DNA of 64,000 nt from Styela clava (lineage: Eukaryota; Chordata; Ascidiacea; Stolidobranchia; Styelidae), in assembly GCF_964204865.1 (NCBI RefSeq), contig NC_135256.1, positions 19,931,703-19,995,702 on the forward strand. Direction: 5' to 3'. Positions within the stretch are counted from its first letter, which is position 1, and the number at the start of each line of letters is the position of its first letter. The notes under the pieces are model-generated. The model saw only the letters and a list, made by a program, of their open reading frames with translations. It did not search any database and was not told the origin of the DNA. Made by a program: the position numbers and the translations under genes. Shown here piece by piece: positions 45,609 through 57,300 of this stretch.

Positions 45609-48600
45609 TCATGCTATAGCAGCAAGATAGTCTTTAACTTCAGTAGGAGCCAATCTATGAAAACCATCTTTATCACAAATTCCAACTTCTATGTTGTCTT
45701 CAGTCATCTGGCCTTCAAATGATTCCTTCAAAACAAAATTCACCATTCACCAGTATATTAAGCTTTAAGGTTAAATTTCTCTGAAAACATTTTAAACTCA
45801 CCTTTAAAGTAAGAATGGCTGTATGAACTGCATCTTCCAGTTCTAATTCTTCATTATATCTAAAGAATATGTAAAGCTTTGATCACTATAAATGCATATG
45901 CAACTTAATATAAAGATTTTTCAAACAAGCACTACATGTTGCAATAAAATGGACAATTCTTAGAAACATTGATGAAAATATTACAATGACAGTACCACAA
46001 ATTAACTCACCTTTTTTCAAGAAATGATTTCCCATTTAAATGATTTTTTCCAAGAGCTGTTGCTTTCCACGCAAAATATGCACCCTGAAATGTGATGTAT
46101 AAAATGTGGTGAATTTGTTGTATGAAAACTCATAGAATCTAGTTTACTTGTCACATGAATGTGATTCAGATTCCACTACCACTAAAGTGCTGAGACCCAC
46201 TAAAACTGTGAATAATCATAACGTCTTATTTGGAAAAACTAAAAATCCACTTTTTACATACACAAAGCATGAGTAGCAATGCAATTGCAATATATGAACA
46301 CAACGAAGTGTTATAGTAGGATAAAAATCACTATTTCGTTCTTAACTGCCAATCCATTAAATATTTATTTTCGAACTAATTTGAAGTAGTCAAATTAGTC
46401 TATTTGATCAAACAAGTCTTTAATACAAAAAAAAAAAATTAAAAGTAACGCACTGATGGATCACATTGAAACAAGTAAGGCCTGTCTTGATCTTTGTCCC
46501 ATCCACATACAAGTAGAGAAACTCCAAAAGGTCTGACACCTCTGTATATGAAAGTAAGGTAATAAATTGATGGTAAGCACTAAGCAAGTCTGAATCTCTA
46601 AGAATGGAATGGTTTTTTAAAGAATTTGACTGCTTTAAAACTTGAACAGCCAATAGGTCACAATTAATATTACAAGCCATAGTAATGAAGATGCCAATTC
46701 ACAAATTTTTTTCAATGAAGATGATTGGTAATTGACACAAAACTTGGAGTTAATAAATTAATAAATGAATAATTAGTAAATTTATTTAAAAACAGGAACT
46801 TCCACTTCAAATAGCTGAGGCTAACCAGTTAACAATGAGAGTATAGAAGTTTTGAGTCAAACAGAGGTTGCATCGGAAAATAACAGGTGAATTTCCTCAA
46901 CCCACACTCTTTAGAAAAAATATAGTTGATATCAATTAATGAACATAAAAGTACTGATAATTATTATTTAATTGAGTAAATTATGATATAGTTCAGAATT
47001 CAGATAGTTGGCTCAACCATTTGTCACTTCAAAAGCATAACTATTGGTTAAGATACCCCGGAAAATGTCGAATCACATGGAAAAATTACTTAATTGCAAA
47101 TAAAAAAAAGTGGTTGAACTCACCCAGACTGAGTATATTCCTGCATTACTGATGCAACTCTTTGAACTAATTGTGCCGTTGGTATTGAATCTTGATACGT
47201 TACATTATATGCTTCAGCAAGTTTTCGTGCTTTCTTAACCAATACTCTAGACATGATAATGCATACACAATTCAGCTTAGAATAGCTTATGCATGGATAT
47301 TCGAATTTTATATTGAGTGAATAAATGATTTAAAAATATAGTGTGAATTCGATCATATATAACAAGATATATTTTCAATTTCACATCAAATAGAATTTTA
47401 CGCAGATCAAATCTTAGTTCATATATAGGTATTTTTTATTATGGCCATAGTAATAACACTTAGTTTGATGGTATGGACCAGGCCTGCACAACTCAAAATA
47501 CCACGAGGGCCGCAAGCATAAGTTCGAAGGACCGGCGGGCCGCAAACTTTGCCACATACATATTTCACAAGATGAACTACAAATCAAAATGATATTGTGA
47601 AACAGTTAAATTTAATGAAACACTTTCATTACTGGGGAGCTTGAAAAAAATATGAAGAATCTTATTTTATTGAGTAAAAACTAGGTACAGTATTTTGCAT
47701 ATGAGATGGCAAATATATATTTAGTGGTTCATCATCCTTGAAAACCCACCCTTCATTTTCAATATTTCTTTTTTATTAGAATTAGGTATTGCCTGTTGCA
47801 GTATAAACTGAGTGCAGGAAAATATTTTACTCAGGTTCAGTTTTGTAAAATCGTCCCAAATATATGTATGACAATTTATTTAGTCATATCTACCATTATT
47901 GGGTATTTCCATTGTAGGCTAGACAAACAATCCGTTTAGTAGCAATAGATCTTCATCTGTTGTACTTTTTCGACTGCTAAATTACATTTTTCTACAAAAT
48001 CTGCTCCAATATTTTTGAAATTTTACTAAAATAGCAATATCCTTTGTGCGAGAATTTCTGCACTACTCATAAATGAAGAAATTGTTTTTTACGGTAAGTT
48101 CTAAATTTGAATCAAAAAAGAACTTCAGTTTTTTAAACTGCTAGAAAAAAATAACGGGGTTATTAATATGTTGCTAATATGCACTAATGGGTGTGAGATT
48201 GTATACCGATATTGTTTTGAGCATGATTCAGTCTGACTACTGAGATATCTAAATCAGGGTTTTGCAAACTGGGGGGCGAGAGGTCGAGCGACGACTTTTA
48301 AGGGTTGCGAAGGGCACACCAATTTCACACAAAGTTTGATATTTATTGAAACTAGTGTAAAACAGAAATCTCACGATTTCGAATATGATCGGAGTAGCGG
48401 CGCGCTTGCATAACAATGCCGTCTTTGATTGTTAGACCCGAGAAGTGGCGTGTTTCCAAATCACCCGCGGGCCGCACAGAAGTATCAAGCGGGCCGCATG
48501 CGGCCCGCGGGCCGTATGTTGTGCAGGCCTGGTATGGACAATCTTGATCGAATATTCAAAACTCAAAAGTGCTCACTTTAACACATTATTCTGAATAGCC

Positions 48601-49560
48601 AATGATGGCAAATTTTCTGTATTCCAAAGCTAACCTGTAATCTGGACCCATCCCGCTATAAACCATTCCTATATGCTTTGTTACAGCTTCAACTTTATGT
48701 ATGCTTCCTTCATCATATAAAATTGATTTCTGTTTCTTCTCGGTTGCAATAACAACTCCGTTCTGTGCTTTTATGCCAACTGATGGTGAACCAGCAGCAA
48801 CTGCATTGAGGGCATATTCGATCTGAACCAGCTTGCCACTGGGACTGTAGAATAAAAAAAAATGGTTGACTAAATTTTGTGTATATATTCAGAGGAAAAA
48901 ATTCCCAACAAGCTAGGCCTATAATAAAATATTTCTAAACGTTATTTAAATAATTTATTTCAAAAACTCCATAATACTGTAATACACACAAATTAAAAAT
49001 AAGGAAAGAATTCTGCATTCACAAAAAAACACAAATCTTGTTAAACAAGGCTTGGGCCAGAAATAAACACACAAAAAATATGCAAATGTATTGAACTTTC
49101 GGGCTGTTGTACTTTTAGGGCAATAAGGCTACCGGTAATACTTAATAAGGATTAAGGACCAATTCAATACAGCAATAAGATTAAAAATGTACAGACAATG
49201 TAATTTACTATCAGCAGTAATAATGCAGAATTCACTGGATTAGTGAAGAAAGGGCACGGTACGGTATTACCGTACTGTATTAATTACGGATAAGGTTTTC
49301 ATATTTCACTTATTTATCCCGGGGGGGAGAAGAAGAACGACAAGACAGTCGAATTATGTGACGAACCACGGCCTCTGACATTAGTGCATTAATAAACAGA
49401 CGTGTGACCGAGCTAAAAAACCAACACAGCACCGGGACGGTACGGTACCGGTAACCTTACAATTTATGCAGGAAAACACACTACAGACTAATCCTTAAAT
49501 ATGACCAATATCGCCAACTTACCTGAAAGTTGTAAGCGAAAAACTGTATCGTTCAGTCAT
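45609..49560 (-). CDS. PSMA2: 20S proteasome subunit alpha-2 (7 exons, complete)
   Basis: A structural subunit of the outer alpha ring of the 20S proteasome. Exons on the minus strand: 49523-49560, 48635-48844, 47124-47246, 46454-46541, 46011-46084, 45802-45859, 45609-45725. Phases agree and the product is 235 residues, against 234 in human. It begins [12 protein letters not shown], followed by the alpha-subunit signature [13 protein letters not shown] at the exon 1-2 splice. Then come [78 protein letters not shown] and [17 protein letters not shown], ending KDYLAAIA. As in other alpha subunits, there is no N-terminal catalytic Thr. One donor (GTGCGT at 46453) is unusual. Intron 2 carries a hAT insertion. 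Confidence 0.98.
47479..48531. mobile_element. hAT-type element in a PSMA2 intron (1,053 bp)
   Basis: The ends CAGGCCTGCACAAC and GTTGTGCAGGCCTG are perfect 14-bp inverted repeats with a perfect 8-bp duplication GTATGGAC (47471-47478 and 48532-48539). Subterminal GGGCCGCA and GCGGCCC words occur at both ends. The intact repeats and duplication suggest a relatively recent insertion. No transposase frame is visible. Confidence 0.93.
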
Positions 49561-49864
49561 CGTTGGTAACCACCAGTTTTACTTAGTACCTAACTCCGAT
49601 AGCATCAAAACAACCACTGTGAAGCTAGTAGCAATTTGACCTTTGTGTGCGGCGAAGCGGAAAGGTTAATATTTATGGCAGAAATGGAGGCGTGTCAGAA
49701 TCTACACCCGAAAAAATGAAGATAAACGAAATTAGCATACTATTATGGGAAATATGTTTATAATTTAGGAAAAATAACAATTATATAGCGAAAAAATAAA
49801 TAATAAAAGCTTGAAAAGGAATGAAAAAACAAAAAAAAGGGGAAACGAATTTTATTTAACTTCC
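49561..49864 (-). promoter_or_regulatory. PSMA2 5' flank
   Basis: The ~300 bases between the PSMA2 start and the satellite must contain at least its 5' UTR and proximal promoter. No TATA box is obvious. A 20-base segment here (about 49617-49636, read on the minus strand GCTACTAGCTTCACAGTGGT) recurs on the plus strand on the far side of the satellite. Confidence 0.35.
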
Positions 49865-52800
49865 TTCGAAAAAGCAGATAAGCCAGATAATTTCAAATCC
49901 AAGCAAAAATCCCTTCCGCGGGAGAGGCATTCGATTTCATTATTTATTAATAAAGAGGTTTATGTTAATTTTTTTCCCACAACTAGAACCTAAGTCTTTT
50001 TTTTATTTTGGAATCTACGTTTTTCTCATAGCGAAAATGCCCTTATTTGGGAAAATTACGTTTAACGAAAAAAGTTAAATCTAGTCAATTTTCAAAGTCC
50101 AGCAACACACCCTTCTGCACAAAAGACATTCGATTTCATTATTTGTTATTAAAGAGGTTTACCTGAAGTTTTTCACTCAACTAGAACCTAAGCCTTTTTC
50201 ATTTTAAAATCAAGGGTATTCTCATAGCGAATATGGCCTTGTTTGAAAAAAATACGTATATCGAAAAAAGATAATTTAGTCAATTTTCAAAGCCCAGCTG
50301 CACACCCTTCCCCACAAGAGGCATTTGGTTTGATTATTTCCCATTAAAGAAGATTACCAGAAGTTTTTCACACAACTAGAACCTAAGCCTTTTTTATTTT
50401 AGAATCTGGGGTATTCTCATAGCGAAAATGGCCTTATTTGGAAAAATTAGGTATAGCGAAAAAAGCTAATGTAGTCAATTTTCAAAGCCTAGCAGCACAC
50501 CCTTCCGCACAAGAGGCATTCGATTTCATTATTTCATGTTAAAGAGGTTTACCTGAAGTTTGCCACACAACTAGAAGCTAAGCCTTTTTTATTTCAGAAT
50601 CTACGTTTTTCTCATGGCAAAAATGGCCCTAATTGAAAAAATTACGCATAGCGAAAAAAGCTAATTTAGTCAATTTTGAAAGCCTAGCAGCACACCCTTC
50701 CGCACAAGAGGCATTCGATTTGATTATTTCATGTTAAAGTGGATTACCTGAAGTTTGCCACACAAATAAAACCTAAGTCTTTTTTATTTTAGCATCTGGG
50801 GTATTCTCATAGCGAAAATGGCCTTATTTGGAAAAATAACATATAGCGAAATAAGCCTATTTAGTCATTTTTCAAAGCCTAGCAGCACACCCTTCCGCAC
50901 AAGGAGTATTCGATTTGATTATTTCATATTAAGAAGGTTTACCTGAAATTTGCCACACAAATAAAACCTAAGCCTTTTTTATTTTAGAATCTACGTTATT
51001 CTTATGGCGAAAATGGCCTTATTTTGAAAAATTACGTATAGCGAAAAAAGCTAATTTAGTCAATTTTCAAAGGCTAGCAGCACACCCTTCCGCACAAGAG
51101 GCATTCGATTTGATTATTTCATGTTAAAGAGGTTTACCTGAAGTTTTCCACACAACTAGAACCTAAGCCTTTTTTATTTTAGAATCTACGTTTTTCTCAT
51201 GGCGAAAATGGCCCTAATTAGAAAAATTACGCATAGCGAAAAAAGCTAATTTAATCAATTTTGAAAGCCTAGCAGCACACCCTTCCGCACAAGAGGCATT
51301 CGATTTGATTATTTTCCATTAAAGAAGATTACCTGAAGTTTTCCACACAACTAGAACCTAAGCCTTTTTTGTTTCAGAATCTACGTTATTCTTACGGCGA
51401 AAATGGCCTTATTTTGAAAAATTACGTATAGCGAAAAAAGCTAATTTAGTCAATTTTCAAAGCCTAGCAGCACACCCTTCCGCACAAGAGGCATTCGATT
51501 TGATTATTTCATGTTAAAGAGGTTTACCTGAAGTTTGCCACACAACTAGAAGTTAAGCCTTTTTTATTTCAGAATCTACGTTTTTCTCATGGCAAAAATG
51601 GCCCTAATTGAAAAAATTACGCATAGCGAAAAAAGCTAATTTAGTCAATTTGGAAAGCCTAGCAGCACACCCTTCCGCACAAGAGGCATTCGATTTGATT
51701 ATTTCATGTTAAAGTGGATTACCTGAAGTTTGCCACACAGATAAAACCTAAGTCTTTTTTATTTTAGAATCTGGGGTATTCTCATAGCGAAAATGGCCTT
51801 ATTTGGGAAAATAACATATAGCGAAATAAGCTTATTTAGTCAATTTTCAAAGCCTAGCAGCACACCCTTCCGCACAAGAGGCATTCGATTTGATTATTTC
51901 ATATTAAAAAGGTTTACCTGAAGTTTGCCACACAACTAGAACCTAAGCCTTTTTTATTTTAGAATCTACGTTATTCTTATGGCGAAAATGGCCTTATTTT
52001 GAAAAATTACGTATAGCGAAAAAAGCTAATTTAGTCAATTTTCAAAGCCTAGCAGCACACCCTTCCGCACAAGAGGCATTCGATTTGATTATTTCATGTT
52101 AAAGAGGTTTACCTGAAGTTTTCCACACAACTAGAACCTAAGCCTTTTTTATTTTAGAATCTACGTTTTTCTCATGGCGAAAATGGCCCTAATTAAAAAA
52201 ATTACGTATAGCGAAAAAAGCTAATTTAGTCAATTTTCAAAGCCTAGCAGCACACCCTTCCGCACAAGAGGCATTCGATTTGATTATTTCCCATTAAAGA
52301 AGATTACCTGAAGTTTTCCACACAACTAGAACCTAAGCCTTTTTTGTTTCAGAATCTACGTTATTCTTACGGCGAAAATGGCCTTATTTTGAAAAATTAC
52401 GTATAGCGAAAAAAGCTAATTTAGTCAATTTTCAAAGCCTAGCAGCACACCCTTCCGCACAAGAGGCATTCGATTTGATTATTTCATGTTAAAGAGGTTT
52501 ACCTGAAGTTTTCCACACAACTAGAACCTAAGCCTTTTTTATTTTAGAATCTACGTTTTTCTCATGGTGAAAATGGCCCTAATTAGAAAAATTACGCATA
52601 GCGAAAAAAGCTAATTTAATCAATTTTGAAAGCCTAGCAGCACACCCTTCCGCACAAGAGGCATTCGATTTGATTATTTTCCATTAAAGAAGATTACCTG
52701 AAGTTTTCCACACAACTAGAACCTAAGCCTTTTTTGTTTCAGAATCTACGTTATTCTTACGGCGAAAATGGCCTTATTTTGAAAAATTACGTATAGCGAA

Positions 52801-54345
52801 AAAAGCTAATTTAGTCAATTTTCAAAGCCTAGCAGCACACCCTTCCGCACAAGAGGCATTCGATTTCATTATTTCATGTTAAAGAGGTTTACCTGAAGTT
52901 TGCCACACAACTAGAAGTTAAGCCTTTTTTATTTCAGAATCTACGTTTTTCTCATGGCAAAAATGGCCCTAATTGAAAAAATTACGCATAGCGAAAAAAG
53001 CTAATTTAATCAATTTTGAAAGCCTAGCAGCACACCCTTCCGCACAAGAGGCATTCGATTTGATTATTTCCCATTAAAGAAGATTACCTGAAGTTTTCCA
53101 CACAACTAGAACCTAAGCCTTTTTTGTTTCAGAATCTACGGTATTCTTACGGCGAAAATGGCCTTATTTTGAAAAATTACGTATAGCGAAAAAAGCTAAT
53201 TTAGTCAATTTTCAAAGCCTAGCAGCACACCCTTCCGCACAAGAGGCATTCGATTTGATTATTTCATGTTAAAGAGGTTTACCTGAAGTTTTCCACACAA
53301 CTAGAACCTAAGCCTTTTTTATTTTAGAATCTACGTTTTTCTCATGGCGAAAATGGCCCTAATTAGAAAAATTACGCATAGCGAAAAAAGCTAATTTAAT
53401 CAATTTTGAAAGCCTAGCAGCACACCCTTCCGCACAAGAGGCATTCGATTTGATTATTTCCCATTAAAGAAGATTACCTGAAGTTTTCCACACAACTAGA
53501 ACCTAAGCCTTTTTTGTTTCAGAATCTACGTTATTCTTACGGCGAAAATGGCCTTATTTTGAAAAATTACGTATAGCGAAAAAAGCTAATTTAATCAATT
53601 TTCAAAGCCTAGCAGCACACCCTTCCGCACAAGAGGCATTCGATTTGATTATTTCATGTTAAGAGGTTTACCTGAAGTTTGCCACACAACTAGAAGTTAA
53701 GCCTTTTTTATTTTAGAATCTACGTTTTTCTCATGGCAAAAATGGCCCTAATTGAAAAAATTACGCATAGCGAAAAAAGCTAATTTAGTCAATTTGGAAA
53801 GCCTAGCAGCACACCCTTCCGCACAAGAGGCATTCGATTTGATTATTTCATGTTAAAGTAGATTACCTGAAGTTTGCCACACTGATAAAACCTAAGTCTT
53901 TTTGATTTTAGAATCTGGGGTATTCTCATAGCGAAAATGGCCTTATTTGGGAAAATAACATATAGCGAAATAAGCTTATTTAGTCAATTTTCAAAGCCTA
54001 GCAGCACACCCTTCCGCACAAGAGGCATTCGATTTGATTATTTCATATTAAAAAGGTTTACCTGAAATTTGCCACACAAATAAAACCTAAGCCTTTTTTA
54101 TTTTAGAATCTACGTTATTCTTATGGCGAAAATGGCCTTATTTTAAAAAATTAAAAAAAGCGAAAAAAGCTAATTTAGTCAATTTTCAAAGCCTAGCATC
54201 ACACCCTTCCGCACAAGAGGCATTCGATTTGATTATTTCATGTTAAAGAGGTTTACCTGAAGTTTTCCACACAACTAGAACCTAAGCCTTTTTTATTTTA
54301 GAATCTACGTTTTTCTCATGGCGAAAATGGCCCTAATTAGAAAAA
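49865..54345 (+). repeat. Satellite, left arm: ~23 tandem monomers of 195 bp with 5-monomer higher-order structure
   Basis: The word CACACCCTTCCGCACAAGAG recurs at 50301, 50496, 50691, 50886, 51081, 51276 and 51471, an exact 195-bp step. Five monomer variants can be told apart by marker words: A (CATGGCAAAAATGG), B (CTGGGGTATTCTCATAGC), C (CGTTATTCTTATGGC), D (TTTTTCTCATGGCGAAAATG) and E (CGTTATTCTTACGGC). From 50496 the order is A B C D E A B C D E D E A E D E A B C D, so the basic higher-order unit is ~975 bp, later scrambled. The first monomers (49865-50300) are clearly more diverged, as at array edges. No gene lies inside. Confidence 0.96.
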
Positions 54346-54355
54346 TAAGCTTATT
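54344..54355. other. Inversion junction between satellite arms, at a 12-bp palindrome
   Basis: AATAAGCTTATT is a perfect palindrome. To its left is a D-type monomer in plus orientation (CCCTAATTAGAAAAA); to its right is a B-type monomer in reverse (CCGCTATATG). B-type monomers themselves contain AATAAGCTTATT, so the switch of strand happened at or beside this word. Confidence 0.85.
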
Positions 54356-57300
54356 CCGCTATATGTAATTTTTCCAAATAAGGCCATTTTCGCTATGAGA
54401 ATACCCCAGATTCTAAAATAAAAAAGGCTTAGCTTCTAGTTGTGTGGCAAACTTCAGGTAAACCTCTTTAACATGAAATAATCAAATCGAATGCGTCTTG
54501 TGCGGAAGGGTGTGCTGCTAGGCTTTGGAAATTGACTAAATTAGCTTATTTCGCTATACGTAATTTTTCAAAATAAGGCCATTTTCGCCATAAGAATAAC
54601 GTAGATTCTAAAATAAAAAAGGCTTAGGTTCTAGTTGTAGGAAAAACTTCAGGTAAACCTCTTTAACGTGAAATAATCAAATCGAATGCCTCTTGTGCGG
54701 AAGGGTGTGCTGCTAGGCTTTGAAAATTAACTAAATAAGCTTATTTCGCTATATGTAATTTTTCCAAATAAGGCCATTTTCGCTATGAGAATACCCCAGA
54801 TTCTAAAATAAAAAAGGCTTAGCTTCTAGTTGTAGGAAAAACTTCAGGTAAACCTCTTTAACGTGAAATAATCAAATCGAATGCGTCTTGTGCGGAAGGG
54901 TGTGCTGCTAGGCTTTGGAAATTGACTAAATTAGCTTTTTTCGCTATACGTAATTTTTCAAAATAAGGCCATTTTCGCCATAAGAATAACGTAGATTCTA
55001 AAATAAAAAAGGCTTAGGTTCTAGTTGTAGGAAAAACTTCAGGTAAACCTCTTTAACGTGAAATAATCAAATCGAATGCGTCTTGTGCGGAAGGGTGTGC
55101 TGCTAGGCTTTGGAAATTGACTAAATTAGCTTTTTTCGCTATACGTAATTTTTCTAATTAGGGCCATTTTCGCCATGAGAAAAACGTAGATTCTAAAATA
55201 AAAAAGGCTTAGGTTCTAGTTGTGTGGAAAACTTCAGGTAAACCTCTTTAACATGAAATAATCAAATCGAATGCGTCTTGTGCGGAAGGGTGTGCTGCTA
55301 GGCTTTGGAAATTGACTAAATTAGCTTTTTTCGCTATACGTAATTTTTCTAATTAGGGCCATTTTCGCCATGAGAAAAACGTAGATTCTAAAATAAAAAA
55401 GGCTTAGGTTCTGGCTGTGTGGAAAACTTCAGGTAAACCTCTTTAACATGAAATAATCAAATCGAATGCGTCTTGTGCGGAAGGGTGTGCTGCTAGGCTT
55501 TGGAAATTGACTAAATAAGCTTATTCCGCTATATGTAATTTTTCCAAATAAGGCCATTTTCGCTATGAGAATACCCCAGATTCTAAAATAAAAAAGGCTT
55601 AGCTTCTAGTTGTGTGGCAAACTTCAGGTAAACCTCTTTAACATGAAATAATCAAATCGAATGCGTCTTGTGCGGGAGGGTGTGCTGCTAGGCTTTGGAA
55701 ATTGACTAAATTAGCTTTTTTCGCTATACGTAGTTTTTCAAAATAAGGCCATTTTCGCCATAAGAATAACGTAGATTCTAAAATAAAAAAGGCTTAGGTT
55801 CTAGTTGTAGGAAAAACTTCAGGTAAACCTCTTTAACGTGAAATAATCAAATCGAATGCCTCTTGTGCGGAAGGGTGTGCTGCTAGGCTTTGAAAATTGA
55901 CTAAATAAGCTTATTTCGCTATATGTAATTTTTCCAAATAAGGCCATTTTCGCTATGAGAATACCCCAGATTCTAAAATAAAATAGGCTTAGCTTCCAAC
56001 ATGAAATAATCAAATCGAATGCGTCTTGTGCGGAAGGGTGTGCTGCTAGGCTTTGGAAATTGACTAAATAAGCTTATTCCGCTATATGTAATTTTTCCAA
56101 ATAAGGCCATTTTCGCTATGAGAATACCCCAGATTCTAAAATAAAAAAGGCTTAGCTTCTAGTTGTGTGGCAAACTTCAGGTAAACCTCTTTAACATGAA
56201 ATAATCAAATCGAATGCGTCTTGTGCGGAAGGGTGTGCTGCTAGGCTTTGGAAATTGACTAAATTAGCTTTTTTCGCTATACGTAATTTTTCTAATTAGG
56301 GCCATTTTCGCCATGAGAAAAACGTAGATTCTAAAATAAAAAAGGCTTAGGTTCTAGTTGTGTGGAAAACTTCAGGTAAACCTCTTTAACATGAAATAAT
56401 CAAATCGAATGCCTCTTGTGCGGAAGGGTGTGCTGCTAGGCTTTGAAAATTGACTAAATAAGCTTATTTCGCTATATGTTATTTTTCCAAATAAGGCCAT
56501 TTTCGCTATGAGAATACCCCAGATTCTAAAATAAAAAAGGCTTAGCTTCTAGTTGTGTGGCAAACTTCAGGTAAACCTCTTTAACATGAAATAATCAAAT
56601 CGAATGCCTCTTGTGCGGAAGGGTGTGCTGCTAGGCTTTGAAAATTGACTAAATTAGCTTTTTTCGCTATACGTAATTTTTCTAATTAGGGCCATTTTCG
56701 CCATGAGAAAAACGTAGATTCTAAAATAAAAAAGGCTTAGGTTCTGGTTGTGTGGAAAACTTCAGGTAAACCTCTTTAACATGAAATAATCAAATCGAAT
56801 GCGTCTTGTGCGGAAGGGTGTGCTGCTAGGCTTTGGAAATTGACTAAATAAGCTTATTCCGCTATATGTAATTTTTCCAAATAAGGCCATTTTCGCTATG
56901 AGAATACCCCAGATTCTAAAATAAAAAAGGCTTAGCTTCTAGTTGTGTGGCAAACTTCAGGTAAACCTCTTTAACATGAAATAATCAAATCGAATGCGTC
57001 TTGTGCGGAAGGGTGTGCTGCTAGGCTTTGGAAATTGACTAAATTAGCTTTTTTCGCTATACGTAATTTTTCTAATTAGGGCCATTTTCGCCATGAGAAA
57101 AACGTAGATTCTAAAATAAAAAAGGCTTAGGTTCTAGTTGTGTGGAAAACTTCAGGTAAACCTCTTTAACATGAAATAATCAAATCGAATGCCTCTTGTG
57201 CGGAAGGGTGTGCTGCTAGGCTTTGAAAATTGACTAAATAAGCTTATTTCGCTATATGTTATTTTTCCAAATAAGGCCATTTTCGCTATGAGAATACCCC

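Noticed and set aside
46420..46680. 86-codon minus frame
   Set aside because: It overlaps PSMA2 exon 3 in the wrong frame; the PSMA2 frame is fixed by homology and phase.
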